Program-made: the position numbers and the translations under genes | NCBI GenBank assembly: GCA_037974335.1 | Contig: CM075724.1 | Coordinates: 62,584,470-62,648,469, forward strand | From: Prionace glauca | Taxonomy: Eukaryota; Chordata; Chondrichthyes; Carcharhiniformes; Carcharhinidae | DNA length: 64,000 bases | Direction: 5' to 3' | Notes under the pieces: generated by a model | The model's database searches: none | Seen by the model: only the letters and a program-made list of their open reading frames with translations | What the model was told of the DNA's origin: nothing | Shown: one piece after another, positions 34,101 through 49,100 of the stretch | How positions within the stretch are numbered: the stretch's first letter is position 1 | Layout of the letters: every line of letters starts with the position of its first letter

Positions 34101-37100
34101 GGGAAGGCTTGTAGCTGGTTTTGCTACTCTGCCGTCAATTGAGGTTACTGAAAGGCCTCATCTGTCGTTGCTGGATGCTCTTTCTGCCACTATACCATAG
34201 ATTACTCCTGGTAAGAAATATTTTTCATTTATCAAAAATAAATACACAGCAAAGTGAGAACGTGGTGTTGTAAGAGGTGATGCTGGATTCTCACTGGCTT
34301 GTCAGCTGGTGGTGAGACCCCGGTAGTCTCCATTAAATCCAGCCCATTATTTCAGTAGCAGGATACAGTCTAATCAGATAATTAAAACATTTTTAGTACC
34401 ATGTGTTATTGCTGTGTTATTTTGTTTTCTCTAAGTAAACATTTTTCAACTTTACCAGGAGTAGGCTAATATGTAGTTGCAGAAAATACATCCAGTAACA
34501 AAGACTTCCATTATCATAATAAAATGCTCCAAGGTTCTTCAGACATATTAGGTAACAAAATTAGATTTTAAGCTGTATAATGAGACGTTGGGGCAGATGA
34601 ACAAGAGTTCACTCAGATATATTTTAAGAAGTATTTTAAATGAAGTAGAACAAGTAGAGAGGTGGAGAATTCCAAAGCTAGTAGCAAGTAGGCAGCACGG
34701 AGGCACAGTGTTTAGTACTGATGCCTCACCGTGCCAGGGTCCTAGGTTCGATTCCTGAATTGGTCACTGTGTGGTGTCTGCGTGGGTTTCCCTGGGAGCT
34801 CTGGTTTCCTTCCACAGTCCGAAAACGTGATGGTTAGGTGCATTGGCTATGATTATTTCTCCCTCGCTTTACCCAAAAAGGCGCTGCAGTGTGGCAACTA
34901 GGGGATTTTTACAATAACTTCATTGCAGTGTTAATGTAACACCTACTTGTGACTAATAAATAAACTGTAACATAAATACCGAATTAGAGCATAGAACCAG
35001 TCCCATACCAAGCACAGAGCAGGAAGCTGATACTTTGGTGTTACTTGAACACTACGATTGTTGTAATTAGATGAAATATATTTGTTTCTTTTTATCATGT
35101 TTCAGGAAGAAATTCTCTATGACTGGATCAATCCAATTTACTTGAATGTTTCAACTCAAGTTCAAGTCCAGAATGAGTTTGAGGAGAAATCTGAGATACT
35201 TCTGAAGAACTTTTTCAAGGTGAAAACTCAGTCGGGGATTAGTTCAGTTGAATGGCAAGAATCCTTTTTAAAAAAATGTTTGTGGAACACGAACAGGGAT
35301 TGGATGTATTTCAGTGAGAACAGCAATGGGAAAGCCCATGAAGTGTTTCAATTTCTTTGCTCAAATGTTGGTATCAGGTGTCCTCTTTTATGCACTGCTA
35401 ATTTTTTTGTGTTGTTTATCATATACAGATATAACATATGATGTTGAATTCAGCTCTTGTGGAGAAAGAGAGGGCTGCCATTTTCTGGCTAACAATTGCC
35501 ACAAGAAGAAGTCTCACAACACCAGGTTAAAGTCCAACAGGTTTATTTGGCATCACGAGCTTTTGGAGCGCTGCTCCTTCATCACCTAATAAAGGAGCAA
35601 TGCTCCAAAAGCTCATGATACCAAATAAACCTGTTGGATGTTAACCTGGTGTTGTGAAACTTCCTATTGTGCCTTCCTCTGTTCAACACCAGCATCTCCA
35701 CGTCATAATTACCACAAGAGTCAGACAGTTTTGAAAGAAAAGAAACATAGACACCGAAAGCTACTCTGGCACTTGGAAGTCAACTATCAGGGCAGCTAAA
35801 CTGAGATTGACATACTTGAGCGAAAGGAGCCCTGTGCCAGAATTATAGGGTAGTGTGCAGATGTCTTATTCTGTTTAGATTACGTATTACAAGTATTACG
35901 TAATGACAAGTTTAAAGAACAGAAAACTACTTTAAACTGTTATCTTTGTTAGAAGTATAGCAAACAACTGAATGTTCTGGTTATATTTTTCACCTTCTGC
36001 TTCTTTGAATAAAGTAGGTTAGAAAGAAGTTGTGTTTACAAAGTGACTTTCATGATCCAAGGAAGTCCTAAAGTGTTATACAGCCAGTGAAGTACTTTTG
36101 AATTGTACTCATTATATAATGAAACTTGGCACCAATTTGCACACAGCAAACTTGTAGAAATAGTAACGGGGTAATGACAAGATAATCCATCTTGTAATGC
36201 TGTTCAATGGGTAAATTTTAACCAGGGTACCGTGAGAACCCCTCTGCTGTTCTTCCACTCACTTGGCTGGGAAGATGGAGCCTTGATTTAATGTTTCATT
36301 TGAAAGACAGCACACTGCCAAGCTCTGTTAATATCACATCAGGCTGTCAGCCTTGATTATGTGCTCATGTCTTGAAACTTTCTCATTCAGATGAGCATGC
36401 TAAGCGTGAGCCAAAGCTGACACTGTAATAAAGCTGAGCACTAGCTTAGGCAATTTTTTTTTAAGTACTGTGAACATTTCCACTTTTTGGATTGCTAGGA
36501 CTTGGAGTGGACGTCTAGCTTCAGTAAGGAGTTTAGCATGACCATTGGTCCTGGCCTAAGTAATGGAGGCGAGTTTTAGCTTGTTATTTGTTTTCTGCTT
36601 GTGGAAACTTTTGAAAAGCTTGCCTGAGAAATTTGTGTTGGCACCCTTCTATCCACGAGTGATGGAACACAGCAATTTCGGGGTATGTCTTCATTTGGTG
36701 CACTTTTGCTCATGCTGTGAAGCCCAATCCTCAAGTGACAAGGGTCCTGTCAACAAGCACCTTGCATCATGCTGCTAAGTGACATGGGTTGTTGTTTTCA
36801 TTGTTCGCACCTAATGCTAAGCTGCTGCAGCCAATAGTCATCGTGGTTGCTTTAATAATGGATACTAGCCCACAGGAGATATCACTATTTCTCTCTTTCA
36901 CTAGTTACCCACTTCCAAGTACTGTAGTCTCTGTTTAGGGCCATCGTGTCATGTGTGCCAGCTGCCTTGATGCAGAGCCTTGGGCGCGTATAAGTTGTAT
37001 TGCTTCAGCTATCTATCTGTGGATGTGCAACAATCCGTCATCCATGGACATGGCCAATCTACCAAAGCTACCTTTGATTGATTAATGCCAACACATTTAG

Positions 37101-40100
37101 AAGCTCTGCCTTTGAGAGGGCTGATACATTCAAGATTTTGCCACAGGCAACAAAGATGGAAATTATTGAGGTTACCTTCCTGGTCGCTTTAAGATGCCCA
37201 TGCTTCACAGGTGCTGAGAACATAGGCTTTATAAGCCATCAGCTTGGCCCGAAGGACCAGCTTCTTGTACTTCCCTTGCATGCTTTGCATTGGCCAAAGG
37301 TGATAGCTGATCAGCCATGATCTTATTGAATGGCGGGGCAGGCTCGAAGGGCCAGATGGCCTACTCCTGCTCCTATTTCTTATGTTCTTATGTTCTTATG
37401 CTTCCCCTATTCATATTTCAAGCTCTGCATCAAAGAACAAATTGTCTGTCACTGTGGACCAAGTGAACAGAATTTGGTAACCAATTCCAGTGGGGTGTTA
37501 TTTCAAGTGATTAGGGATAGGGATGCAATTCCTTATTCCACAGTTCTCTTGATGCATATAGGCAAGGTGAACAATTTACAGACTGGCAGACACAGTCTAC
37601 GAATCTGGGTCGCTGAGTTTCAGTGTGGGTGACTAGTGCAGCATCATCAGAGTAGAAGACCTTTCCGATCCAACACACTGGGGGTGATTGATGCAGCAAG
37701 CTGGGAAGATAGCGCATGAAGCTTTCACACTGGGCATGAACTAGTCTTGTTCTGAAAGCTATCTTCCTGGTTCTGTTTTGACAGCACAGTGGGCTTGCAT
37801 CCAAAACGGGCACGAAGCCAGTTTAAATATTAATGACATTCCATTAACACATCCAGTATGACCGTTTCTGCCCTCTTGCCGCCATTGTTGGTGAGAGCTC
37901 ATGTCAGTGAGAATCACTACTGGCTGCCACCAATGGGACCAAATGTGATGGTCATGCCTGAGGAGATTAGAAGCCATTAAAGCTGTTGAGATGGTTGGGC
38001 AGTGCCCATGGTGAGGCAGGTTGATGAAGGGAGTGAGTTTTGCAAGAGGGATGTTTTGTAGGGATGGTGATAGGTGGCAGGGAGAGGGGGTCTGAGACAA
38101 GGGTGATCGGTGGGAAAAGGTGTTTATGCTCCAGAGGGTGATCAGCGCGAGGGAAACCTGTGAAGACAGGATCTGATCGTGGGAGTGCTCCATGGATTGG
38201 GGGTGCTCTGTGGATTGAGGTGATTACTGTGGAGGGGTGAGGGACTGGCATGGAGCAATCAGTGGGGGTGAGGGGGTGATAGTGATGTCCATGGTGGGTG
38301 GCGGGAGATATCCTGTTTCACTGGAAGATTGGGATGCCTGAATGATGGTGCCCTGAGCAGTCTGCGACTGTCTCCCCCAGTGAGCTTGGACGTTGCACTT
38401 CCCCTCTGGTGAGAGTTGCACTTCTTTTCAAAGAAGTGACAGAGTGTCATAAGGATGCACTTCCAAACTCGCCCAAAAACTAGGCTTGAAACTCTTATTT
38501 TCTCACTCCTTTGGCACTATTTTTTTTTAACTATTGTCTTGATAGATTGTACATTGTCACCTGATCTAGTGTACAAATAGACACTGTCCATTTCTGAAGG
38601 GAAGAGGAAAGTCAGGAACATTTAAAAGAAATGTTAGGCACCAAACAGAGTGGGGGCTAGGGCACAGGCCCGTTTCACTCCATTCTTCACTCTGACTAAA
38701 ACTCAGTGTTGGTAAAAATTCAAACAGCATCATTCGCTTCAACATAAAAGGTTAGAAAAATTTGGTTGGGTTTTGGCAAGAAACAAAGAAACTTAAATAA
38801 CCTGTGTTGCACCTTGTTGCATTAAACATATTAGTGACTGGACTTCTATAGCTTCTGATATATTAGCTTAGATCATAGTCGTACAGAACTTATTTCTGAG
38901 ACATGAGTTGTACTGTATTAGGAGCACAATATTGCATTTTATCTGTAAATGATGAAGACTTAACATCAAGGCACATGCTACATGGTCCCATTTTGGAGTC
39001 AGTTATTTTACTTCATGTGTACTGTACATGCAAATAAGCTAACACCAAGATGTATGTGAGCCATGCAGCTATGTAATGCGTATTCAGTTGGTACCAGTAA
39101 ACATATAAACCATGTACTATGGTACATGGAGTAAATTGCTTGTTTTTTCTACCATGCAAATAGAATTGCCTTGCTCTGCGGGCATACTGGATTCTAACAT
39201 TAACACCTACATTTTCTTCCACTTGTGCAGAAAGAAAAGTTTGAGCTGGTTTGTGAGGCTTTACGCAGCCCAGGGATTAAATGGAAGAGAAGAGGGCCTG
39301 CCAACAAGAGGTAAATGGATATCAGAACTCTGAAAAGATTGAAGCCTATAATATTAGAGCTATATAGTTAACCAGCAATATGCATTGTGAAGTAGCACCC
39401 GCAGAGAAGATGCAGCAGGGAATTTCTGTACATCATGCTTAAAAAATCCAAGAAGCCTAAACTTGGAGCAGAAGAGAATGACAATGTTACATAAACTTTG
39501 GAAAATCTCAGCAGGTCTCACAGCGTCTGTGGGAGAGATTAGAGCCAACATTTTGTGTCTAGGTGACCCTTCCTCAGAGCTGATGAAAGGACATCTTGAC
39601 TGGAAACGTTGCCTCTATTATCTCCCCACGGTTGCTGTCAGACCTGCTGAGATTTTCCAGCATTTTCTGTTTTTGTTTCAGTATCTGGCATCTGCAGTAT
39701 TTTGCTTTTATGTTACATAAACTTTATTGTTTTAGGGAAACAAAACTATTATTTACATTATAGTATATAGATGCAAAAATATTAAATCTTTTTTTCAGTT
39801 TTTCTATCAAATTCTTTCTCTTCCACATGCAAAACAGTTGGCTAGCAGACTGACCTCAGAAGGAACTGGGAAAAAAAATTCAAATATATCATTAATACAT
39901 AGGAAAATAAATATACTTTGTATGTCTGGTGTCACTTTGTATTTTAGCCCAATGTCAACAGACACTAAAATGCTCATAATTGGACATTAGTTGTCAATCT
40001 TGTTCAGAGAAGCCATAAATTTGGTTGATTTGGGAAATGATAAGGTACACAGTAGGACTCCTCAGATTGAAGTTAAGGCACATCAGAGCAGTAACAGGAA

Positions 40101-43100
40101 TCTTGCAATTATGTATGGGATTAGAAATATGAGCTGGTAGTGCTTGGTGCTAAAACTGGATCACTGCCAACTTCAAAAGGGAAAAGTGATCCAATTCCCA
40201 GCACTGATTTCTCGTAGATGTTTTAAAAACTTCAATATAAGGCAATGAGTGTTTTATAATTCACCTGCCTCCCAAAATATTTTAGAGCAGCACCTATTTT
40301 AGGGTAAGGAAAGTAACCTACATTCTCCTGATTCCCTTGCAGTGTTTCTGAAATTTGAGAGTATGAAGAGACCAAACTCGTTGGAGTTTAGAAGGATGAG
40401 GGGGGATCTTATTGAGACGTATAAGATGATGAAGGGGATGGATAGGGTAGAGGTTGAGAGGTTCTTCCCACTGAGAAAGGACAGCAGGACTAGAGGGCAC
40501 AGTCTCAAGAAAAGGGGGGGGCAGTTAGGAATGGAGTTGAGGAAAAACTTCTTCACTCAAAAGGTGGTGAATCTCTGGAATTCTCTGCCTGTTGAAGTGG
40601 TGGAGGCTACCTCGCTAAATATATTTAAGACGTGGGTAGATAGGTTTTTGGTAGGCAAGGGGATTAAAGGTTATGGGGAGAAAGCAGGAAAGTGGAACTG
40701 AGCCACTTCAGATCAGCCATGATCTTTTTGAATGGCAGGGCAGGCTCGAGGGGCTAGATGGCCTACTCCTGCTCCTATTTCTTATGTTCTTATGTACTTA
40801 TGTAGTGGGTTGTATAATGGGCCTGTCTCTGAGCCTCTTTCTATTTTTTCATTCTACTTAACAATATGGATGATGAGCTCTGTACAAATGAGCATCTTTA
40901 GCTTTGCTCAGTGACATCATGCATTGTTGCTATAACACACTGCTTCTCTCCAAAAACATTTTGTCCCTTTAACATATCCTATGGGAAACAAACTCAAACT
41001 TCTGTTTAAAGCAGTCGGGTTATGGTGGGGAAATTTTTCATCTCTTCATCTTTTTTTGTTCAAATCCTATCACTTTGTGAATATCTGGCAGCATTGGCTC
41101 ATGTTTGAGTTCCTGTAGACCTTGCCAGTTTGTATATGATAGTCATATGGTATTATAGGTTATGTGATTAACAGGGACCAATCACATGAACCCTCGGAAT
41201 GTCCACATTTGATCTTACAGCTCCGTCCTGACACAGGAGGCAACCTTCTCCTCCTAACTTGAATCTATCTTCCCCCAAACTATAATCTGCCATGTTCATG
41301 GTCTGGTTGGTGCCTCATTCCCATCCTCATTAGATGTCAGCTGGAGACCCAGCCTCAGTATACTTGATTCAACATCAGTAGGCTATGTTATTAAACAGAT
41401 TCTTTTAGTACTGAGATATATCTGAAGCCCTGCTGATGTTGAAGTCTGTTGCAGACTTCAGAGATATGATGTTCCCACTGTTACACTGAAATAAATGACA
41501 AAACATGTCAGGATTGAGATATCTGTATCTGGTCGATTTATTTTTCTGATATGTGACTGCCACTGTGATATTATCTCTTTGTTTTATAGATGCTATGATC
41601 AAGCAGAGAAAGATGGCCTCCCTGACGTTCTTGCCAAGTGTATGGAGCTGTTTTACTCTGAGGCCATGTTCCTGCTTCTATCCAATTTTACTGGCTTAAA
41701 ACTCCATTTCCTCGCATCCTCAGATAGTAATGATGATGAGGATGAACAGGAGGGTGAAGAGGAGGAGTCTGATGGCCACGAACAAGCATGTTCGAGCACT
41801 GCAAAAGGAAGCAAAGCTGATTCAACAGAAGATGATCGGAGAAGAAAGGGAGGTAAAGTTGGACAAAAGGAAGTTGAGATGCCAGGAAAGAGTCCCAAAG
41901 GTAAGCTTCACAGAAAACTCGTCCAAAACTCTATAGGTGAACGATTGTTTTTAGGAGTTCAGAACTGATTTGGAAATTAGACTAGTAAAACCATATTATT
42001 AATTGTTACAGACAAGAGAGGGATTAATTTAAACAGACCTGATTTCTTATCTCACTACCCATCTGGGAAAAAGTTGGGGGCAATTCTCCCCAAAAAATTC
42101 TAAGTGTTGAATTTGCATAAAAACTGGAGTAAATCACGCTACATTTTAGAAAAGAATCTCCCACATACTGTGTACTGCAGAGAGCACGAGCATGAATCGC
42201 ATTGAAAAGCTGTGGGCAAGGCCTAGCCCAAGGAGGAGGCTGGCAGCACAGTGTTGAGCAGGCCACTGCACGCGTGCCGATCTGTCAGCACATGCACAGT
42301 TGCCCCTGTCTGCCAGCTTCCCGATTGCTGGCCAACCCCGCAATCCCACAAGTTGGCCCTCTCGACTCCCCCTCCCACCTCACCCCCCACGGCCCGATCA
42401 CTGGTCTCCTGGATCTCCCACCCACTCCACCTTGATGGCCAGCCCTGATCAATGGCCTCCCTCCCTTTTCCACTGATTCCAACTGCAGAGTAGCAGCAGG
42501 GACCCCCACACCCCCCAGAGGCCTCCCCCTCCCCATTATGCTCGCTCCCTAGGCACTACTCTATGCCCAATTGGAAATTCCAAGATACCCCTGGGGGGGC
42601 CCAAGCTGGCACAGACAAGGTGCCAATGCCCAGCACCTGACCCTCTGGAGGGCCTCGATTGCACCCCCTCCTTCACTCTAGTGGGGCCTGGGCCGCCAAC
42701 TTTTTGTTAGTGGAGAGCTATTGTAAAGCCTGCTGGAGTGAAATACTCTGGACTGGGGTGGGGGAGACTAGCGGACCTGGAGACTTCAGTCCCAGGCTTG
42801 CTAATTTTATTCAAATGATATTGGAATGACTGTGTGAATTTCTAATGCAGTTCCACACTGATTTCTGGCATGGAGCTGATGGCATCAGAAATCTGGCACT
42901 GGGAGATGCACTCAGGCCTGGATGCCCTGCATGAATTGCGCAATTGGCTGGCGCTTGAATCTCGTGGCCTGCTGTGCTAAAAAAACAGCGTAGTGGGATG
43001 GGAGATTTGCCCCTGTGTTTTTGTTTTCCCCTTTATGAATGGCAGCATATTTTCCCCAACCCTTGATTTTGGAACCTTCGAATCCCATATTAATAACCTT

Positions 43101-46100
43101 GCAGCAAAATCAACATAAGACAAAATAAGAAGGTTAGTTTATTTTATGTACACACACAAAGCTTGAGAAAAGGGTTTTAAAATGTCCATCCCTTTTGTAC
43201 TCATGCAATAAAGAAGGGATAAAGGAAAGAAAGGGGTACAGTGCAAGACCCAGATAAAATTAGAGGTACGGTTATACATGAGTGAAGAATCCAGAATCAA
43301 ACATCTAATGGTGCTTTCCTTCAGAGCATAGCAGGCTGACTGCTTCAGGGTAATATGTCCTCCCAGAAGGGAGGATTTTCATGATGGAAGAAGGCACGTA
43401 GCGATGAACTGGAACCAAAACAAAACGCTGGAAAATCGCAGCACACCTGTTAGCATCTGTGGAGAGAGAAAAGAGCTACTGTTTCGAGTCAGGATGACCC
43501 TGCTCCAATAGTAAATATTTACTATTTAAATGGTAAATAGGCAACAGAGATAAGTTGCTTGTATGGAGTCCTGCTTCTATTCTGAGGTCAAGAAATAACT
43601 CGATAAAATTCAAAAGCTGTACAACAATATGAGTTAAGACAGTTCAACTCTAGGTCACCTGGCAGGGTGGTTTTGGGTTGAATTGTTTGGCTAATAAGAA
43701 CATAAGAAATAGGAGCAGGAGTAGGCCATCTAGCCCTTCGAGCCTGCCCCGCCATTCAATAAGATCATGGCTGATCTGTCGCGGCTCAGTTCCACCTTCC
43801 CGCCCTCTCCCCATAACCCTTAATCCCCTCTCTTATCAAAAACCCATCAACCTGCATCTTAAAAATATTTAGCGAGGCAGCCTCCACCACTTCAACGGAC
43901 AGAGAATTCCAGAGATTCACCACCCTTTGAGTGAAGAAGTTCCTCCTCAACTCCGTTCTAAACCGCCCCCCCCCTTTATCTTGAGGCTATGCTCCCTAGT
44001 CCTACTGTCTTTTTTGAGCGGGAAGAGTCTCTCCACCTCTATCCTATCCATCCCATTCATCATCTTATACGTCTCAATGAGATCTCCCCTCATTCTTCTA
44101 AACTCTAATGAGTACAAGCCTAGTTTATTCAGCCTCTCCTCATAGCTCAACCCCCTCAACTCCGGTATCAGCCTAGTAAACCTCCTCTGCACTCCCTCCA
44201 AGGCCAAAATATCTTTGCGCAGGTGCGGCGCCCAAAACTGCACACAGTACTCTAGCTGCGGCCTCATCAATACAGCTGCAGCAAGACCTCCCTACTTTTA
44301 TATTCAATCCCCCTCGCTATGAAGGCCAGCATCCCATTCGTCTTCCTGACCACCTGCTGCACCTGCAAGCTGGGTTTTTGCGACTCATGCACAAGGACCC
44401 CGAGGTCCCTCTGCACCGTCGCCTGCTGCAGTTTTTTGCCCCGTAAGTAATAATGAAGTTCTGGTTGTGCCAAAACATTATAGGTTCCAAGTAAAATGAG
44501 GCTATCAGCACCACAGAGGAGATTTGGGCCCTGATTTTATTGGCACGGCTGCCCAAGTCTTGTAAGATTGTGCCCAAGGCCAACAGAGAATGCTGTTCTG
44601 CGAGCCTTGCTCACCTGGATTTCGGGGCAGCAGTGTCGGTAAAATCAGGGCCTAGGAGTCACAAACTGCTGACTTTGTCCATTAGCTGGTTGGGGCAGAC
44701 AGCCTATCTGCTAATTTATTGTGTTGGCTTGGTTAGAATTTGTATACAATGCAAAGTTAATGATCTTCTAGGGAGCAGTGACCATAGTATGATAGAATTC
44801 AAAATTCATTTTGGGGGTGAGAAAGTGGAGTCCCACACTAGCGTTCTGGAATTAAACAAATAATCTGGAATATGTTGCTCTAAATCACTTATGTATGTGT
44901 GAGTAACAAGTCTGAGTACTGAGACAAGTCACCTGAATGTCAATTGTTGAATGTTCCAATGAAGCTACATAAAAAGGAGATAAGATACTATAATTAAAAA
45001 TAACAGGCCAAAGCAATGTTTAGTTCTTCAGAAACTCAAAAGTAATAGGTTAAAGACTGTGAATATACTTTCATGTTTGTTCATCACAGGTCCTAGTGTT
45101 CCTGTTTGCCGAGGAGAATTGCGACACTGGAGAAATGGATTCTACACACTTATTCATGACACCAATGTAGAAAATTCGGAGTTTGCTCTGGATCTGCTGT
45201 TGTGCTGTGGATGTGAAGGTATGAGCTGACAGTTTTATTCCGACAGAAGTGAATTCTTAACCAACTTAAGGAGCTGTAAAGAAGGATATTTGAATTGTGA
45301 GAGGTGGAATAAAATTGGCAAAAGTAGAGACAAATTGGATTAAAGAATAATCAATAGTCCATTTCACTTCTCTTGAGGTATTGCTGATCCAAGTGGATTT
45401 TATTATATTTCAGTTGATCCATCTGTAGATTTGTATTTTTTTGATGGTTTAACATGCATATTTACCTTGGATTTTGAATGACTGGTTGTTATTATTTGCA
45501 AACTTTGCATTTTTTATGAATCAGATGTCTGTGCAATTTCAATATGTGAATGAACATAGTGAAACTCAGACTGAACCAAAAGTCCTCGTCAATGTACTCA
45601 ACATAAATGTTGATGAGCTCCTTAACTACTGGATAGAAGAATATAGCAAATTGCAGCTCAGGATTTAAATCAATGTTACTATTAAGAGAAAAGTGAATCG
45701 TACTCAGACCAGCCATACATTTAATGTGATTATAATCTTCTCATTGTTTTTAATATCAAAGCAACAAATGTGATACAAATTTAGGACTGATTTCAGGAGC
45801 ATCTTACTCTTGCAAAGTGATCAATACATGTCACAGGGAAATGGAATTGAAAACTCTGGAATATTTTAAGAACGTATTGAATGCTGAACTGGGAAAAATT
45901 TAGCATCGTAGAAACATAGAAAATAGGAGCAGGAGGAGGCTATTCTGTCCTTTGAGCCTGCTCTGACAGAAGAACATAAGAAATAGGAGCAGGAGTAGGC
46001 TATCTGGCCCTTCGAGCCTGCCCCGCCATTCAATAAGATCATGGCTGATCTGTCGTGGCTCAGTTCCACATTCCGGCTATCTCCCCATAACCCTTAATCC

Positions 46101-49100
46101 CCTCTCTTATCAAAAACCCATCAACCCGCTTCTTGAAAATATTTAGCGAGGCAGCCTCCACCACTTCAACGGGTAGAGAATTCCAGAGATTCACCACCCT
46201 TTGAGTGAAGAAGTTCCTCCTCAACTCCGTTCTAAAACGCCCCCCCCCCCCTTTACCTTGAGGCTGTGCCCCCTAGTCCTACTGTCTTTTTTGAGCGGGA
46301 AGAGTCTCTCCACCTCTATCCTATCCATCCCATTCATCATCTTATACGTCTCAATGAGATCTCCCCTCATTCTTCTAAACTCCAACGAGTACAAGCCTAG
46401 TTCATTCAGCCTCTCCTCATAGCTCAACCCCCTCAACTCCGGTATCAGCCTAGTAAACCTCCTCTGCACTCCCTCCAACGCCAAAATATCTTTGCGCAGG
46501 TGCGGCGCCCAAAACTGCACACAGTACTCCAGCTGCGGCCTCACCAATGCCCTACACAGCTGCAGCAAGACCTCCCTATTTTTATATTCAATCCCCTTCG
46601 CTATGAAGGCCAGCATCCCATTCGCCTTCCTGACCATCTGCTGCACCTGCAAGCTGGGTTTTTGCGACTCATGCACAAGGACCCCGAGGTCCCTCTGCAC
46701 TGTCGCCTGCTGCAGTTTTTCGCCAAGTAAGTAATAGTCCTTCCTACCATTCTTCCTTCCAAAGTGGACCACCTCACACTTGGCAACATTAAATTCCATT
46801 TGCCATTTCCTGGCCCATTCGTCCAGCCTATCTAGATCCTTCTGCAGACTCTCCACACCCTCCGCACAATTTGCCGTTCCCCCAATCTTGGTGTCATCCG
46901 CAAATTTCGACACCCTACACTCGGTTCCCTCCTCCAGATCATCTATATAAATGCTGAGGCCCCAGCACCGACCCCTGGGGCACTCCTCTAGTCACCATCC
47001 GTCAATCCGAATAGCACCCGTTGACCCCCACTCTCTGCCTCCTATTTGACAACCAATCCTCTATCCACGCTAACACCCTACCTCCAACTCAAAGTCCCCT
47101 GACCTTCTGCAATAACCTCTTATGAGGTACTTTGTCAAACCCTTCTGAAAATCCAGAAAGACCACATCCACCGGCTCTCCTCTATCCACCGCCCTAGTCA
47201 CATCCTCATAGAACTCCAGTAAATTTGTCAGACACGACTTCCCTTTAATGAAACCGTGCTGCGTCTGCTCTATCAAGCAATTCCCTTCAAGATGCCTCGC
47301 AATTTCCTCTTTAATGACGGATTCTAACATTTTACCTACCACAGACGTTAAACTAACCGGCCTATAATTCCCTGCCTTTTGCCTGGCACCCTTCTTAAAC
47401 AACGGCGTAACATTAGCCGTTTTCCAATCTTCCAGCACTTCCCCGGAATCCAGCGCGTCTGGAAAATAACCACCAATGCATCCACTATAACCTCCGCCAT
47501 TTCTTTCAGAACCCTCAGATGCATTCCATCCGGTCCTGGGGACTTGTCCACAATCAGCCCCTCCAGTCTGTCGAGCACCTCCTCTCTCGTAACAGTAATG
47601 TCATTAAGACCCTCCAGTCCTACCACCTTTCCATCGCTAACACCCGGCAAATTATTCACATCCTCCTCCGTGAAGACGGAAACAAAAAAGTTATTCAATA
47701 GCTGAGCCATATCCCCATCCCCTACCACTAGGTCCCCTTTCTCATCCTCTAAAGGACCAACGTTCACCCTAGCCAGCCTCTTCCTTTTTATATATTTATA
47801 AAAACTCTTGCTATCCTTTTTTATATTAAGCGCTAGCCCAGCTTCATAGTTTCTCCTACACTCCTTTATCAACTTCTTTGTCAATCTTTGTTGACATTTA
47901 AACCTCTCCCAATCCTCTTCTCGCCCACTCCTCTTCGCTACTCTAAATGCCTTCGCTTTTAATTTAACACTTTCCTTCACCTCCTTCGTTATCCACGGCT
48001 TATCCTCTCCTCCTACAGTCCTTTTTGACCATCGGAATAAATTTCTGCTGAGCACCAAGAAAGACCTCCTTAAAGATCCTCCACTGCTCCTCAGCAGACC
48101 CTCCCTCCAACGCACTCCCCCAGTCCATATTCGCCAATTCTTCTCTCATCCTACCGTACTCCCCTCTATTCAAACAAAGGACGTGTGTCCGGGAACCCAC
48201 TTTCTCCTCCTCCATCTGCACCAGAAACTCTACCATACAATGATCACTCTCTCCAAGAGGATCCTTCACCTCAAGGTCCCTAATTCTACCCGCCTCATTA
48301 CATAGCACCAGATCCAAGATAGCTCGCTCCCTCGTCGGCTCCAACACACACTGTTCAAGGAAATTATCCCGGCAGCATTCCAAGAACTCCTCCTCGAGCC
48401 CACCGTGTCCAACATGGGTCGACCAATCAATATGCAGATTGAAATCCCCCATAACTACGGCCGTCCCATTCCTGCACGCCGCACTTATTTGCGCGTTAAC
48501 AGCCCGCCCCACCTCCAGATCATTATTCGGGGGCCATAGACGACACCCACCAGCGTCTTCCTCCCTTTGCTGTTCCTAATCTCTACCCACAACGATTCCA
48601 CTTTCTGCCCCTTGGCTCCAATATCATCCCTTGCTACCTCCTTGATGCTATCCTTAATCAGCAGAGCTACGCCCCCCCCCCCTTTTCCCTCCCGCCTATC
48701 CTTCCTAAACACTTGATACCCTTGGACATTCAGCTCCCAGTCCCTGTCACCTTGCAGCCACGTCTCTGTAATGGCCACCAGATCATGTCCATTTGTGTCG
48801 ATCTGCGTCACCAGCTCATCCACTTTATTCCGAATGCTTCGTGCATTCAGATTCAGCGCTTTCATCCCAGCCTTCACCTGGACCCTATTTGCCGTAACAC
48901 CACCAACCCTACTCACGCCCCCTACTCCCTCTATTATTTTCTGCCATTCATTGCTGATCATCCAACTCAATAGCCTGATCCCACCTTCCCCCTATATCTT
49001 TCGATCCCCTTCATCTCAAGTGCTCTATCTAACTGCTTAGAACATTCAATGTTTTGGACTCAATTACTTTCTGTGGTAGTAAATTCCACAGGTTGACCAC

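Larger units (their letters stand above)
32315..35105 (+). other. OGFOD1 intron 7
   Basis: Contains a SINE on the minus strand (33050-33385) and a tRNA SINE (34690-34985). Frames at 32362-33136 and 33446-33631 look like chance frames. Confidence 0.75.
35220..39230 (+). other. OGFOD1 intron 8
   Basis: About 4 kb. Contains a small PLE (35506-35706), a dispersed repeat (36010-36440) and a LINE remnant with a CR1 end inside it (36930-37760). The 37790-38490 part is GC-richer and looks like a decayed transposon without clear ends. 38500-39230 shows nothing recognised. Confidence 0.7.
39311..41589 (+). other. OGFOD1 intron 9
   Basis: Contains an unclassified repeat (39480-39720) and a CR1 3' end (40345-40800). 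The rest shows nothing recognised. Confidence 0.7.
41901..45089 (+). other. OGFOD1 intron 10
   Basis: Contains the second inverted-repeat transposon (42076-43013), part of an unclassified repeat (43420-43520), a CR1 end (43697-44455) and a CR1 endonuclease fragment (44770-44870). Confidence 0.75.

Noticed and set aside
35082-35441. A 119-codon frame longer than exon 8
   Set aside because: The conserved part ends at FFK followed by a GT donor; the extension is intron.
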